From: Paracoccus sp. (in: a-proteobacteria)
GTDB taxonomy: Bacteria > Pseudomonadota > Alphaproteobacteria > Rhodobacterales > Rhodobacteraceae
Reading direction: 5' to 3'
NCBI RefSeq assembly: GCF_030538755.1
Contig: NZ_JAUNTJ010000002.1
Span: 1-64,000, forward strand
DNA: 64,000 nucleotides
The first letter of the stretch is position 1; the number at the start of each line of letters is the position of its first letter. Below, piece after piece: positions 36,228 to 44,854 of the stretch. The translations under genes were made by a program, and so were the position numbers. The notes beneath the pieces were generated by a model. The model was not told where the DNA came from. It ran no database searches and saw only the letters and a list, made by a program, of their open reading frames with translations.

Positions 36228-39200
36228 TGCGCGCCCTCGGCCAAAGCGGCGCGCAGGTCGTCGTCGGAAAGGCCCTGCACCTCGGTCAACAGCGCGGCAA
36301 GGTCGCCGTCGCCCGCCAGCTTGGTCTGGATCAGCGCCGCGATGCTGGCGGCGGTGGGGTTGTCCAGCAGCAGTTCGCGCATCTCTATCTGCACGGGGAA
36401 CGTCTCGCGCAGGCGGGCGATGGCGCGGATCGCCAGCAGCGAATGCCCGCCCAGCTCGTAGAATCCGTCCATGACGCCGATCCGGTCGATTCCCAGCAGT
36501 TCCTGCAAGATCGCCGCGACGCTTTCCTCGACCGGGCCGCGCGGCGCGACAAAGGCGGTGTCCAGCGCGGGGCGTTTGCGGGCGGTCGCGGGGGCTTGTT
36601 CCTGCACCTTTGGCACCGGGTTCAGCCATTCGGCGCGGCGGGCATCGACATCGCCCCGGCTGACGATGCTGTGCCCGGTCAGCCGCGCGCCCAGGATGCG
36701 GCAGGTGGCGTCCCAGACCTGATCGGGGGACAGGGCGAATGCGTCGAGCAGGCTGTTGCCGCGTGCGGATGGCGCGACAGCCAGCGCGTCCCAGCCCACT
36801 GCATACCAGTCCGCGCCCTTGCGCGTATGGGCGGCGGCGGTCAGGTCGGCATGGTGATGTGCCCCCGCATAGGCCGACAGCCCAAGCCCGCCGATGACCG
36901 ACGACAGCGAGGATTGCAGCATGACGAACCCGATCTTGCGACCGGCCATCGCCGCCGCCAGCGCCTGAACCGGCAGAATGCAGCGGTCGCGCACGGCGCT
37001 GCGCTGCGTGTCGCCGATCAGGGCCAGCGGCGCGGTCATATCGGCGTCGCTGAAGGGGGTGGACAGAAACAGCCCCTCGATGCGGCCCCATCTGGCGGCG
37101 ACCTGATCCAGCGCCGCGCCAAGGGCCGCCGGATCGGTGCAATCGGCGGTCAGCCGCAGCACGGCGTCGCCCTCGGGCAGGTCCAGCGGCGCTGCCGTGC
37201 TGTCTTCGATCAAGGCCAGCCGGACGTTCGCACCGGCCAGCAAGGTCGCCCAGACCTGACCGATCCCGCGCGCGATATGGCCGGCAACGACATAGACCCC
37301 ATTGCGGCGCAGAGGGGCCGCTGCCGCCAGATCCTGCGCCGCATGGGCCAGCAGCCAGTGCCGGCCACCGCGACGGGCCGCGATGGGCGCATCGCTGGCG
37401 ATCAGCGCCTGACGCAGCCATTGCGCCTGATCGGCGGGCCGTGCCTCGGCCGGGTCGAGATCCAGTATCCGCGCGCCCAGCCACGGGTATTCCTGCCCCG
37501 CCACCTGCACCAGCCCATGCAGCGCCGCCTGTTCTGGGTCCAGCGCCTCGGCCCCGGTCACATCCGCCGCGCCGCGCGTCACCACCGTCAGCCGCTGCGG
37601 GCGCGGCGCGCGGGCCAGCGCCGCGATCAAACAGGTCAGCGCCGCCGCATCGGGCGTCACCGCTACGATATCGGTGGGTTGCGTTCCCCGCGCGGCCAGC
37701 AGGTCCAGCAGCGCCGCCGCGTCTTGGGGGGGCATGGCAAAGCTGCGATACCCGGTTTCCGCCAGCGCCGCGCCTGCGCCGATGCGCCACGCATCGTCGC
37801 CGCCGCGTTCGAGCAGATCGGCCAGTGCGGGGGCCTCGCCGATTATCAACCAGCTGCGACGGCTTTTCGCGGGGGCTGGCAGAACCGCGCGTTGCCACGC
37901 CGGGATATAGACCCGCGCCGCGCCAGGTTGTGCCGTGGCCGGATGCGTGGTGCCCGCTGCCATCGCATCGGGCGCGACCCAATATCGCTGCCGCTGGAAC
38001 GCATAGCCCGGCAGCGATACCCGCCGCCCGCCGGTGGGCATCGTCTGCGTCCACTCGACCGGCAGACCCGCCGACCATGCCGCCCCGATGGCCGACAGCA
38101 ACGCCGCGCGGCTGTCTTGCCCCGCGATCAGGCCCGGCACGACGGTCGCCCCGTGGTCGCGCACAAGCGTGGACAGCGCAGCGCCCGGCCCGGTCTCGAT
38201 ACAGACTGTGCCCGGCTGCGCGACCAGCGCCGCGCCATCTGCAAAGCGCACCGTCTGGCGCAGGTGCTGCGCCCAATAATCCGGGTCCACCGCCTGGGCC
38301 TCGGTCAGCCATGTGCCCGTCAGGTTCGACACGACCGGGATCTGCGGCGCGTGCAGCGACACCCCGGCGACGATGCGCGCAAATTCCTCTGCCGCTTTCT
38401 GCATCGAGGCCGAATGGAACGCGTGCGAGGTTTTCAGCCGCTTATGCGCAACCCCCGCCTGCGTCAGCGATGCCTCGCACATGGCGATGGCGTCCAGCGG
38501 GCCTGATACCACGGTCAGGCCGGGACCATTCAGGGCCGCGATCTCGCATCCGGGGGGCAGCGGCGGCAGCGGCTGGCCGGGATGGATCACCGACAGCATC
38601 GCGCCCGGTTCCGCCGCCTGCATCAGCCGACCGCGCGCCGCGACCAGTGCCAGAGCGTCGTCAAGGCCGAACACGCCCGCCACGCAGGCGGCCGTCAGTT
38701 CGCCCAGCGAATGGCCCAGCAGGGCGCGCGGCGTGATGCCCATCTGCTGCCACAGCATCGCCAGCGCGTATTCCACCACGAACAGCGCAGGCTGGGCGTG
38801 TTGCGTCTGGTGGATCGCCTCGCCGCCATCAAGGATCATCGCCCGCAGATCAGGCCCGGCGCTGTCCAGCAGCGCCGCGAAGGCGGGGACATGGGCATAC
38901 AGATCCCGTGCCATGCCGGGATACTGGCTGCCCTGACCGGGAAACAGGAACACGGCATCCGTGGCCGTGGCGCTGACCGGCGTGGCATCGCGCAGCGCGC
39001 GGGCGGCATCCGGTGTTGTCACCGCCAGCCGCCAGCCCATCGCGCTGCGCCCCGTGGCCAGCGTCTGCGCCGCATCGGCCAGCGAACCGCCACCGTCCAG
39101 ATGCGCCGCCACCGCCACCGCCCCGGCGCGCAGAGCGGCATCGGATTTCGCCGACAGGACCAGCAGTTGCGGCGCATCGCTGGCGTTTGCACTTGCGCGG

Positions 39201-40507
39201 GGCGGCGGGGCTTCTTCCAGCACCACATGCGCATTCGTGCCACCGATGCCGAAAGAGCTGACCCCGGCGCGGCGCGGGCCGTCCGATTGCCAGTCGCGCA
39301 GGGTCGTGTTGACGGCAAAGGGGCTGGCGGCAAAGTCGATGCGGGGGTTCGGCGCGGTGAAATGCAGGCTGGGCGCAAGCTGGCGGTGGCGCAGCATCAG
39401 CGCGGCCTTAATCAGCCCCGCGATGCCCGCCGCCGTGTCCAGATGGCCGATATTGGTCTTGACCGAGCCGATGGCGCAATAGCCCGTGCGGTCGGTGCCT
39501 TGCCGAAAGGCGCGGGTCAGGGCCGTCAGTTCGACCGGATCGCCAAGGCTGGTGCCGGTGCCATGCGCCTCTATGCAGGTGATGCTGTCAGGGCCGACCC
39601 CCGCCGCTGCCTGCGCGGCTGCGATCACATCGGCCTGCGCGTCCACGTCGGGCGCGGTAAAGCTGGCCTTGCCCGCGCCGTCATTATTGATCGCCGAGCC
39701 ACGAATGATGGCGCTGATATCGTCGCCCTGGGACAGCGCATCCTCAAGCCGTTTCAGCACGACCAGCCCGACGCCATTGCCCGCGACGGTGCCATCCGCC
39801 GTCGCGTCGAACGCCCGGCACTGGCCCGTGGGCGACAGGATGCTGCCCGCCATCGCCCGGTATCCGTCCTGCCGCGAAAGCGCCACGCCGCCGGCCAGCG
39901 CCATGTCGCATTCGCCGGCGATCAGCGCCTGTGCCGCCATGTGAACCGCCACCAGCGACGACGAACAGGCGGTCTGCACCGTCACGGCGGGGCCGCGGAG
40001 GTTCAGCTTGTAAGCGGCGCGGGTGGCAAGGAAGTCCTTGTCGTTGGCGATAAAGATTTCATAGCCGGTGACGCGCTCTCGCAGGTGCTGATTGGCATAG
40101 AGGTTCAGCAGATAGCCGTTCATCCCCGCTGCGGCATAGACGCCTACGGGAACGGTGCAGGCATCGGGGGCATAGCCCGCATCCTCCAGCGCGTTCCACG
40201 CACATTCGAGGAAGATGCGTTGCTGCGGGTCCAGCAGCTCTGCCTCGGCGGGGGAATAGCCGAAGAAGGCGGCGTCAAAGCTGTCGGACCCGGCGACAGC
40301 GGCGCCTGCGGCGACGAAATCGGGGGCGTTCAGCACCGTGTCGGGAATGCCCCGCGCGCGCAGCTCGTCAGGGTCCAGCCGCGAGATGCAGTCCACCCCG
40401 TCGCGGATATTCCGCCAGAAGGTTGCGATGTCGGGCGCGCCGGGAAAGCGGCCGGCCATGCCGATGATGGCGATTTCGAGGCCGGTATATTCGGTCACAT
40501 CACGCAT
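36224..40507 (-). CDS. Type I PKS module: KS-AT-(KR-like)-ACP, ketoreductase probably inactive
   Basis: The 1427-residue module has a ketosynthase with Cys181 (QTACSSSL) and both His blocks (EAHGTGTSLGDP, TNIGHLDTAAG), and an acyltransferase with Ser600 (GHSLGE) and HAFH (695-698), which predicts malonyl-CoA. A KR-like region follows (about 880-1290), and an ACP with Ser1356 (GGHSLLA). In the KR-like region the nucleotide loop reads GHIARGIG instead of GGTGGLG, and the YxxxN pair is Tyr1213 with His1217, so reduction is unlikely. The start MRDVTEYTGLEIAIIG is well supported, with an 8-bp overlap with the preceding gene. A beta-keto intermediate would be left for other enzymes. Confidence 0.92.
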   Translation of the reverse strand: MRDVTEYTGLEIAIIGMAGRFPGAPDIATFWRNIRDGVDCISRLDPDELRARGIPDTVLNAPDFVAAGAAVAGSDSFDAAFFGYSPAEAELLDPQQRIFLECAWNALEDAGYAPDACTVPVGVYAAAGMNGYLLNLYANQHLRERVTGYEIFIANDKDFLATRAAYKLNLRGPAVTVQTACSSSLVAVHMAAQALIAGECDMALAGGVALSRQDGYRAMAGSILSPTGQCRAFDATADGTVAGNGVGLVVLKRLEDALSQGDDISAIIRGSAINNDGAGKASFTAPDVDAQADVIAAAQAAAGVGPDSITCIEAHGTGTSLGDPVELTALTRAFRQGTDRTGYCAIGSVKTNIGHLDTAAGIAGLIKAALMLRHRQLAPSLHFTAPNPRIDFAASPFAVNTTLRDWQSDGPRRAGVSSFGIGGTNAHVVLEEAPPPRASANASDAPQLLVLSAKSDAALRAGAVAVAAHLDGGGSLADAAQTLATGRSAMGWRLAVTTPDAARALRDATPVSATATDAVFLFPGQGSQYPGMARDLYAHVPAFAALLDSAGPDLRAMILDGGEAIHQTQHAQPALFVVEYALAMLWQQMGITPRALLGHSLGELTAACVAGVFGLDDALALVAARGRLMQAAEPGAMLSVIHPGQPLPPLPPGCEIAALNGPGLTVVSGPLDAIAMCEASLTQAGVAHKRLKTSHAFHSASMQKAAEEFARIVAGVSLHAPQIPVVSNLTGTWLTEAQAVDPDYWAQHLRQTVRFADGAALVAQPGTVCIETGPGAALSTLVRDHGATVVPGLIAGQDSRAALLSAIGAAWSAGLPVEWTQTMPTGGRRVSLPGYAFQRQRYWVAPDAMAAGTTHPATAQPGAARVYIPAWQRAVLPAPAKSRRSWLIIGEAPALADLLERGGDDAWRIGAGAALAETGYRSFAMPPQDAAALLDLLAARGTQPTDIVAVTPDAAALTCLIAALARAPRPQRLTVVTRGAADVTGAEALDPEQAALHGLVQVAGQEYPWLGARILDLDPAEARPADQAQWLRQALIASDAPIAARRGGRHWLLAHAAQDLAAAAPLRRNGVYVVAGHIARGIGQVWATLLAGANVRLALIEDSTAAPLDLPEGDAVLRLTADCTDPAALGAALDQVAARWGRIEGLFLSTPFSDADMTAPLALIGDTQRSAVRDRCILPVQALAAAMAGRKIGFVMLQSSLSSVIGGLGLSAYAGAHHHADLTAAAHTRKGADWYAVGWDALAVAPSARGNSLLDAFALSPDQVWDATCRILGARLTGHSIVSRGDVDARRAEWLNPVPKVQEQAPATARKRPALDTAFVAPRGPVEESVAAILQELLGIDRIGVMDGFYELGGHSLLAIRAIARLRETFPVQIEMRELLLDNPTAASIAALIQTKLAGDGDLAALLTEVQGLSDDDLRAALAEGAQ

Positions 40508-42167
40508 GATGGCGGTCTTTCATGGTCTGGGCGCGGCGCTGGCGCAGCCTGTTTGCGCCGGTCTGGCGGGCAAGGGCGGTATCGTCGGCCCGTGCGGATA
40601 CGAGGGGGGTGTTCAGGCCAGCCAGATGGGCGCTTTGCGCACCAAGCGTGGCGTGGCGGAACAGGTCGGCGATCTGCACCTCGATGCCCAGATCGCGGCG
40701 GATGCGGTCTTGCAGCGTGATCGCCAGCAGCGAATGCCCGCCAAGGTCAAAGAAATTGTCGGCAGCGGCGGGCGTGGGGATGGCCAGCACATCCGCCCAG
40801 ATGGCGGCCAGTGCGGGCAGCGCAGGCCGCGCCGCGCCCGGCGGTCTCGGCGCTGGTGCCTGCCGCAGCATCGTCGCGCGGCTTTGCACGGCGATGTCGT
40901 GCAGGCGGGTGTCGTGGGGCAGGACCAGCAGCGCGTGCAGATCGACCAGCACCAGCCGCGCCGCGGCGTGGGACACTACGGCTGCATCAAAGATCAGCCG
41001 CAGCGTCAGCCCGTCGCCGGGGATCACATACAGCGTCAGGCCAAGGCCGGGCTGCTCGAACACCTGAACCCCGGTGATGGTCAATCCCGGCAGATCGCCC
41101 AGCCGGGCAGGGTCGGCGGGGTAGTTTTCAAACACCACGGCTGTCTGCATCAGCGCCCCGCCGCGCTGGTTTGCCGCCGCCAGCACATCGGTCAGTGGCA
41201 GGTGTTCATGGGGGGCCTGCCGGGTCTGGCGGGCTTGCAGGTTGGCCAGAAACGCGGACAGCGGCTGATCGGCGGGCAGGGCGGCGCGCATCGGCAGCGT
41301 GGTCAGGAACATGCCGACGCGGGTTTCAGCCCCGGCCAGCGCGGCAGGACGCCCCGCCCGCGCAAGCCCCCAGACCACATCATCCGCCCCGGCGCTGCGG
41401 GCCAGAAACAGCGCCCATGCACCCTGAATGGCGGTTGCCAGCGTCACGCCGGAGGCGCGCGCGGCACGGGTCAGCGCCTGCGTCTGTCCGGGGTCGAGGC
41501 GCAGCGAAATATCTCCTCGGCGCGACACAGGCGGTGCGTCGGGGGTGGGCAGCGCGGCGCGCGGCGGGACATATCCCGCCAGCTCGGCCCGCCAGAAATC
41601 GCGGGCGGCAGCGCGGTCCTGCGCCAGCGCCCATGCGACGTGATCGCGCGCAGGCCGCGCATCGGGCAGGCTGCGGCCCGCCCGCAGCGTCACCCACTCG
41701 CGCAGCAGAACCGGGATCGACCAGCCGTCGAGAATGGCGTGATGGAACGTCACCACCAGCCGCTGACGGTCCGGCGCCAGCGCAAAGCAGGCCACCCGCA
41801 TCAGCGGCGCGCGGGTCAGATCAAAGCCCTGCGCCCGGTCCTGCGTCAGCCAGTCCGACAGATGCGCGCTCTGTGCTGCCCCGGCCATCGCCGTCAGATC
41901 GTGCTGGACCATCTGCAACGCCGCCCGCCGCCCGACCACCTGCAACGGCTGTTTCTGCCCCTGCCAGACAAAGGCCGTGCGCAGCGCGTCATGGCGGGCG
42001 ACCAGCGCATCCCACACGGCACGGTCGGCGCCGAGGTCCGGGGTGCCGGTCATATCCACGACGATCTGGATCACGTCATCGCCGGGGGCACCGCCGCCGA
42101 TGGCGTGAAACACCATGCCGCCCTGACCGGGGGCCAGCGGAAGGATGTCCTGAATGCGGTCGCTCAT
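40500..42167 (-). CDS. Stand-alone NRPS condensation-carrier protein (C-PCP), second copy
   Basis: A 555-residue protein with a condensation domain (about 1-430; intact HHAILDG near residue 143, N-terminal ILPLAPGQGGMVFHAI resembling DCL-type domains) and a PCP with Ser479 (GGHSLLAIT). No adenylation domain is present. It has the same architecture as the C-PCP protein at the operon's far end but is clearly diverged. It sits directly upstream of the PKS, so it may hand a peptidyl or acyl chain to the ketosynthase, or be loaded in trans. The ATGA overlap with the previous gene fixes the start. Confidence 0.9.
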   Translation of the reverse strand: MSDRIQDILPLAPGQGGMVFHAIGGGAPGDDVIQIVVDMTGTPDLGADRAVWDALVARHDALRTAFVWQGQKQPLQVVGRRAALQMVQHDLTAMAGAAQSAHLSDWLTQDRAQGFDLTRAPLMRVACFALAPDRQRLVVTFHHAILDGWSIPVLLREWVTLRAGRSLPDARPARDHVAWALAQDRAAARDFWRAELAGYVPPRAALPTPDAPPVSRRGDISLRLDPGQTQALTRAARASGVTLATAIQGAWALFLARSAGADDVVWGLARAGRPAALAGAETRVGMFLTTLPMRAALPADQPLSAFLANLQARQTRQAPHEHLPLTDVLAAANQRGGALMQTAVVFENYPADPARLGDLPGLTITGVQVFEQPGLGLTLYVIPGDGLTLRLIFDAAVVSHAAARLVLVDLHALLVLPHDTRLHDIAVQSRATMLRQAPAPRPPGAARPALPALAAIWADVLAIPTPAAADNFFDLGGHSLLAITLQDRIRRDLGIEVQIADLFRHATLGAQSAHLAGLNTPLVSARADDTALARQTGANRLRQRRAQTMKDRHHA

Positions 42168-42727
42168 TCCTCGTGCTCCGCCGTTACCCCGTTGGGGTCG
42201 ATGCTCGCCAGCCGCGTCTGACCAAAGCGGCGCAGGCTGACCAGCGCCTCGCGGTTGTCATAGCGCAGGCTGGCATTGCCGTTGCCGACGAACCGGGCGC
42301 AGACATTCACATGCCCCTCGGCCATGCAGCGATAGGCGTTGGCAAACCGCGCATGGGCCGGGGCCAGCGCATCGGGCAGTTCGGCAAAGCGTGGGCGCAG
42401 GCTGCGCCACAGGTTCACCAGCACGCCATGTTCCCACGACATCAGCCCGCTGAACCCCTCGGACTGGACATGGGGCGGCGTCATCGAGGGCCGCACCTCG
42501 GTTTCGTAATCCGCGCGGGTAAAGCTGCCCGCCAGCTGCATCGCAGCGGCCGACGCATCCATCAGAACCGCCGCCGCGTCCAGTTCGCCCGCCGCCCCCG
42601 CCATGTCGCCCGCATCCTGCAACAGCGCAAAGCGTTGCAGCGACAGGATCAGGCCCTGCGTGTTCAGAAAGAAGGCCCAGTGAAATTCCTGCCAGATGTC
42701 GCGCGCGGCGGGCGGGGTGCGGGTCAT
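42164..42727 (-). CDS. Unknown protein in the NRPS/PKS operon (187 aa)
   Basis: A soluble, mostly helical 187-residue protein rich in Trp, Phe and His. It includes DIWQEFHWAFFLNTQGLIL near the start, GLMSWEHGVLVNLWRSLRP in the middle and SLRRFGQTRLASIDP near the end. There is no signal peptide or transmembrane segment. I do not recognise the family. The conserved-looking His/Trp/Arg positions could suit a cofactor-binding or helical-bundle enzyme, but no function can be given. The ATG at 42727 overlaps the preceding stop (ATGA) and is chosen over a GTG two codons upstream. Its place inside the coupled operon implies a role in the same pathway. Confidence 0.75.
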   Translation of the reverse strand: MTRTPPAARDIWQEFHWAFFLNTQGLILSLQRFALLQDAGDMAGAAGELDAAAVLMDASAAAMQLAGSFTRADYETEVRPSMTPPHVQSEGFSGLMSWEHGVLVNLWRSLRPRFAELPDALAPAHARFANAYRCMAEGHVNVCARFVGNGNASLRYDNREALVSLRRFGQTRLASIDPNGVTAEHEE

Positions 42728-43218
42728 GGGCACGGCTCCGTCCCGCAGAGCCGGCCCAGCAGGCGCGCATGGGCGGCAAAGCCGGCCACCTGCCGGGCGA
42801 TCTGGGCGGGCGGCAGATCGGCGACCTCGGTCAAGGCGAAAACGCCCGCCGCGCCTTGCAGCAGCCCGCGCAGCAGCGCCGTGCCGGGCGCGTCGCTGGC
42901 GATGCGGCGGACGTTGAAATAGCGGTCGAAATCCTCGACCTCGGCGGTTCTGGCGGGGATCAGGGTGGCGCCCACGCGGGCCGGGATGGCGTCATCGCCC
43001 AACCGCGCCAGCAGCGCCCGGCAGGTGGCGCCGCGCGTCGCGGGCTGTTCCAGCGCGGCCAGAAACTCGGCCAGAACCTGCCCGATCAGCGCGGCCTCTG
43101 CCGCGTCGGGGATGATCTGCGCGGGCAGATCGCCGGGCAGCAGCAGGTCCAGCGTTGCGGGCCGTGGCGGGATGCCTGTGTTCCGCGCTGCCAGGGTCAG
43201 GCTGTCGGGCGTGGTCAT
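42724..43218 (-). CDS. Unknown protein in the NRPS/PKS operon (164 aa)
   Basis: A small protein starting MTTPDSLTLAARNTGIPPRP. It is Ala/Leu-rich and probably helical, with a central DFDRYFNVRRIASDAPGTAL segment and no membrane helix or signal peptide. I cannot assign a family. The ATGA overlap with the MbtH gene sets the start; the longer open frame upstream runs through the MbtH gene and is rejected. Together with the next gene it forms a pair of unknowns between MbtH and the C-PCP protein. Confidence 0.7.
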   Translation of the reverse strand: MTTPDSLTLAARNTGIPPRPATLDLLLPGDLPAQIIPDAAEAALIGQVLAEFLAALEQPATRGATCRALLARLGDDAIPARVGATLIPARTAEVEDFDRYFNVRRIASDAPGTALLRGLLQGAAGVFALTEVADLPPAQIARQVAGFAAHARLLGRLCGTEPCP

Positions 43219-43385
43219 GGCGTGGCCTTTGGGCGCAACTCGGTCCAGACCGCCGCGATATGGGCAAGGCAATCGTCGCGGCTGCCCCGGAATCCGCTGG
43301 CCGCCCAGCCCCATGGCACTGTGCGAAAGGCGGGCCAGATGGAATAGCGGCCATCCTCGGCGGTGACGACAAGGTATTCGGTCAT
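43215..43385 (-). CDS. MbtH-like protein (NRPS adenylation chaperone)
   Basis: Only 56 residues, but with the MbtH core: YSIWPAF near residue 14, a PWGW block, CLAHI and the end VWTELRP. The conserved Trp residues of the family are all present. MbtH proteins bind adenylation domains and are often needed for their folding or activity. Family members are usually about 60-75 residues, so the N-terminus is slightly short. The ATG overlaps the aminotransferase stop by four bases, and no better start is seen. The adenylation domains encoded in the same operons are its likely partners. Confidence 0.88.
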   Translation of the reverse strand: MTEYLVVTAEDGRYSIWPAFRTVPWGWAASGFRGSRDDCLAHIAAVWTELRPKATP

Positions 43386-44854
43386 GCACGGTCCCCATGA
43401 TCTTGCGCGATCAGCCCGGCAGCGGCCAGCCGCGACAGCCCGTCCGTAAAGGCCGACTGAATGAAGGCCAGATCGTCCGGGCCATGCGCGGTGGACAGAA
43501 ATCCGCCACGATCGCCCGGCCGCAGATGCAGCCCCTGTGCCAGCAGCAGCAGCGACAGGACCGGCACAGTATGCGGGTCCATCCGGCTGGCGCTGGCATT
43601 GATGCCGAAGAACGAGCCGAAATGCGTGAACCGCACCGCCAGCCCGCGTTCCGCCATCGCCTCGTTCAGCCGCTGAACCAGCCCCGACGTGGTGGCGTTC
43701 AGCCCCGCTTGCAGCGCCGGGCCGGCATCGTGCAGCATCTGCGCCGCCGCCAGCGCCGCCGTCAGCGACAGCGGGTGGCGCGCATGGGTGCCCGCGAACA
43801 TCGTTACCGGCACCTGCGGGACCGAGCTGTCGCCGAACTGCCATGGCCCGCCATCCACGCGGTCCATGAACCGCTGCGACCCCGCGATCAGCGCCAGCGG
43901 AAGCCCGCCGCCCGCTATCTTGCCATAGGTCGCCAGATCGGCGCGGATGCCGAAATGTTCCTGCGCCCCGCCCTGCGCCACCCGAAAGCCCGAGATCATC
44001 TCATCAAAGATCAGCGCGGTGCCGGTCGCCTGCGTGACCTCGCGCAGGCCATGCAGAAAGTCGCGCGGTTGCAGTTCGGGCGCGCGGCTCTGCACGGGTT
44101 CGACCAGCACGGCGGCCAGCGATTTGCCGTGCCGCCGCAGGATATCGAGACTGCGCGGATTGCCGTAGTCCAGCACCATGATGCTGCGCCCCGCATCCGC
44201 CGGAATGCCCGGCCAGCCCGGCGTGGCGCCGGTCAGCATCATCCGTTCCAGCAGCGGCCTGATCGCCCGCAGCGGTCCGCGCTCTGCCCGTGCCAAAGCG
44301 CCCCGGCGGATATATTCCAGCCGCCGCGCCTTGAACAACGCCCCGTCGGCATGGCCGTGATAGGCCCCGGAAAAGACGGCGATGCGCTGCCGCCCGGTGG
44401 CCGCGCGGGCAAGGCGGATGGCGGTCATCACCGCCTCGGTTCCGGTGGCGGCAAAGGTCACGCGCGGATGGCCGGTCAGCTGCGCGAACAGGGCCGCCGC
44501 CTGACCGGCGATTTCGGATTGCGGGCCGATCTGGATGCCGCGATCCAGCCGCGCCTGCAACGCATCGCGGATCGGCGCGGGATTGTGGCCAAAGATGTTG
44601 CAGCCCAGCCCCATCAGGATATCGACATATTGATTGCCGTCGATGTCCCACAGATGCGCGCCTTGCGAACGGTCGCTGACGACGGGGTAATATGCCTCTT
44701 TCAACGCCGGGCTGAAGGGCATCGCCAGCGGCGTCTTGTCGGCCAGCACGGCGCGCGAGGCGGCGGCCTGCGCCTTGGACCCCGGTGTGCGGGCGGCAAA
44801 GCCGGCGACAGCCTGGCCGATGATGTCGCTGCGATCAGGGGGCAGGGCGTTCAT
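43382..44854 (-). CDS. Class III (glutamate-1-semialdehyde-like) PLP aminotransferase
   Basis: A 490-residue enzyme of the class III/GSA aminotransferase group. It shows LWDIDGNQYVDILMGLGCNIFGHN, the FAATGTEAVMTAIRLAR cofactor block, FDEMISGFR and the PLP lysine in ATYGKIAGGG (Lys312). GSA-type aminotransferases in NRPS/PKS systems (for example the AMT domain of mycosubtilin/iturin synthetases) convert beta-keto thioesters to beta-amino ones; others transaminate released aldehydes. Both substrates are plausible here, since the operons contain KR-dead PKS modules and a reductase domain. The ATG overlaps the methyltransferase stop by four bases. Substrate choice is inferred. Confidence 0.9.
   Translation of the reverse strand: MNALPPDRSDIIGQAVAGFAARTPGSKAQAAASRAVLADKTPLAMPFSPALKEAYYPVVSDRSQGAHLWDIDGNQYVDILMGLGCNIFGHNPAPIRDALQARLDRGIQIGPQSEIAGQAAALFAQLTGHPRVTFAATGTEAVMTAIRLARAATGRQRIAVFSGAYHGHADGALFKARRLEYIRRGALARAERGPLRAIRPLLERMMLTGATPGWPGIPADAGRSIMVLDYGNPRSLDILRRHGKSLAAVLVEPVQSRAPELQPRDFLHGLREVTQATGTALIFDEMISGFRVAQGGAQEHFGIRADLATYGKIAGGGLPLALIAGSQRFMDRVDGGPWQFGDSSVPQVPVTMFAGTHARHPLSLTAALAAAQMLHDAGPALQAGLNATTSGLVQRLNEAMAERGLAVRFTHFGSFFGINASASRMDPHTVPVLSLLLLAQGLHLRPGDRGGFLSTAHGPDDLAFIQSAFTDGLSRLAAAGLIAQDHGDRA

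Noticed and set aside
29686-36461. Two long plus-strand frames (over 1100 codons each) opposite the minus-strand NRPS genes
   Set aside because: They are low-complexity Arg/Gly/Gln-rich shadows of the NRPS genes, with no ribosome-binding sites or recognisable domains.
36228-38312. N-terminal extension of the 1081-residue NRPS frame by 695 codons
   Set aside because: The extension overlaps the PKS coding sequence, has no NRPS motifs, and the ATGA-coupled start at 36227 aligns with the normal condensation-domain N-terminus.
43219-43844. N-terminal extensions of the MbtH and 164-residue protein frames
   Set aside because: They run through neighbouring genes; the ATGA overlaps at 43385 and 43218 give starts that match the MbtH core and operon spacing.
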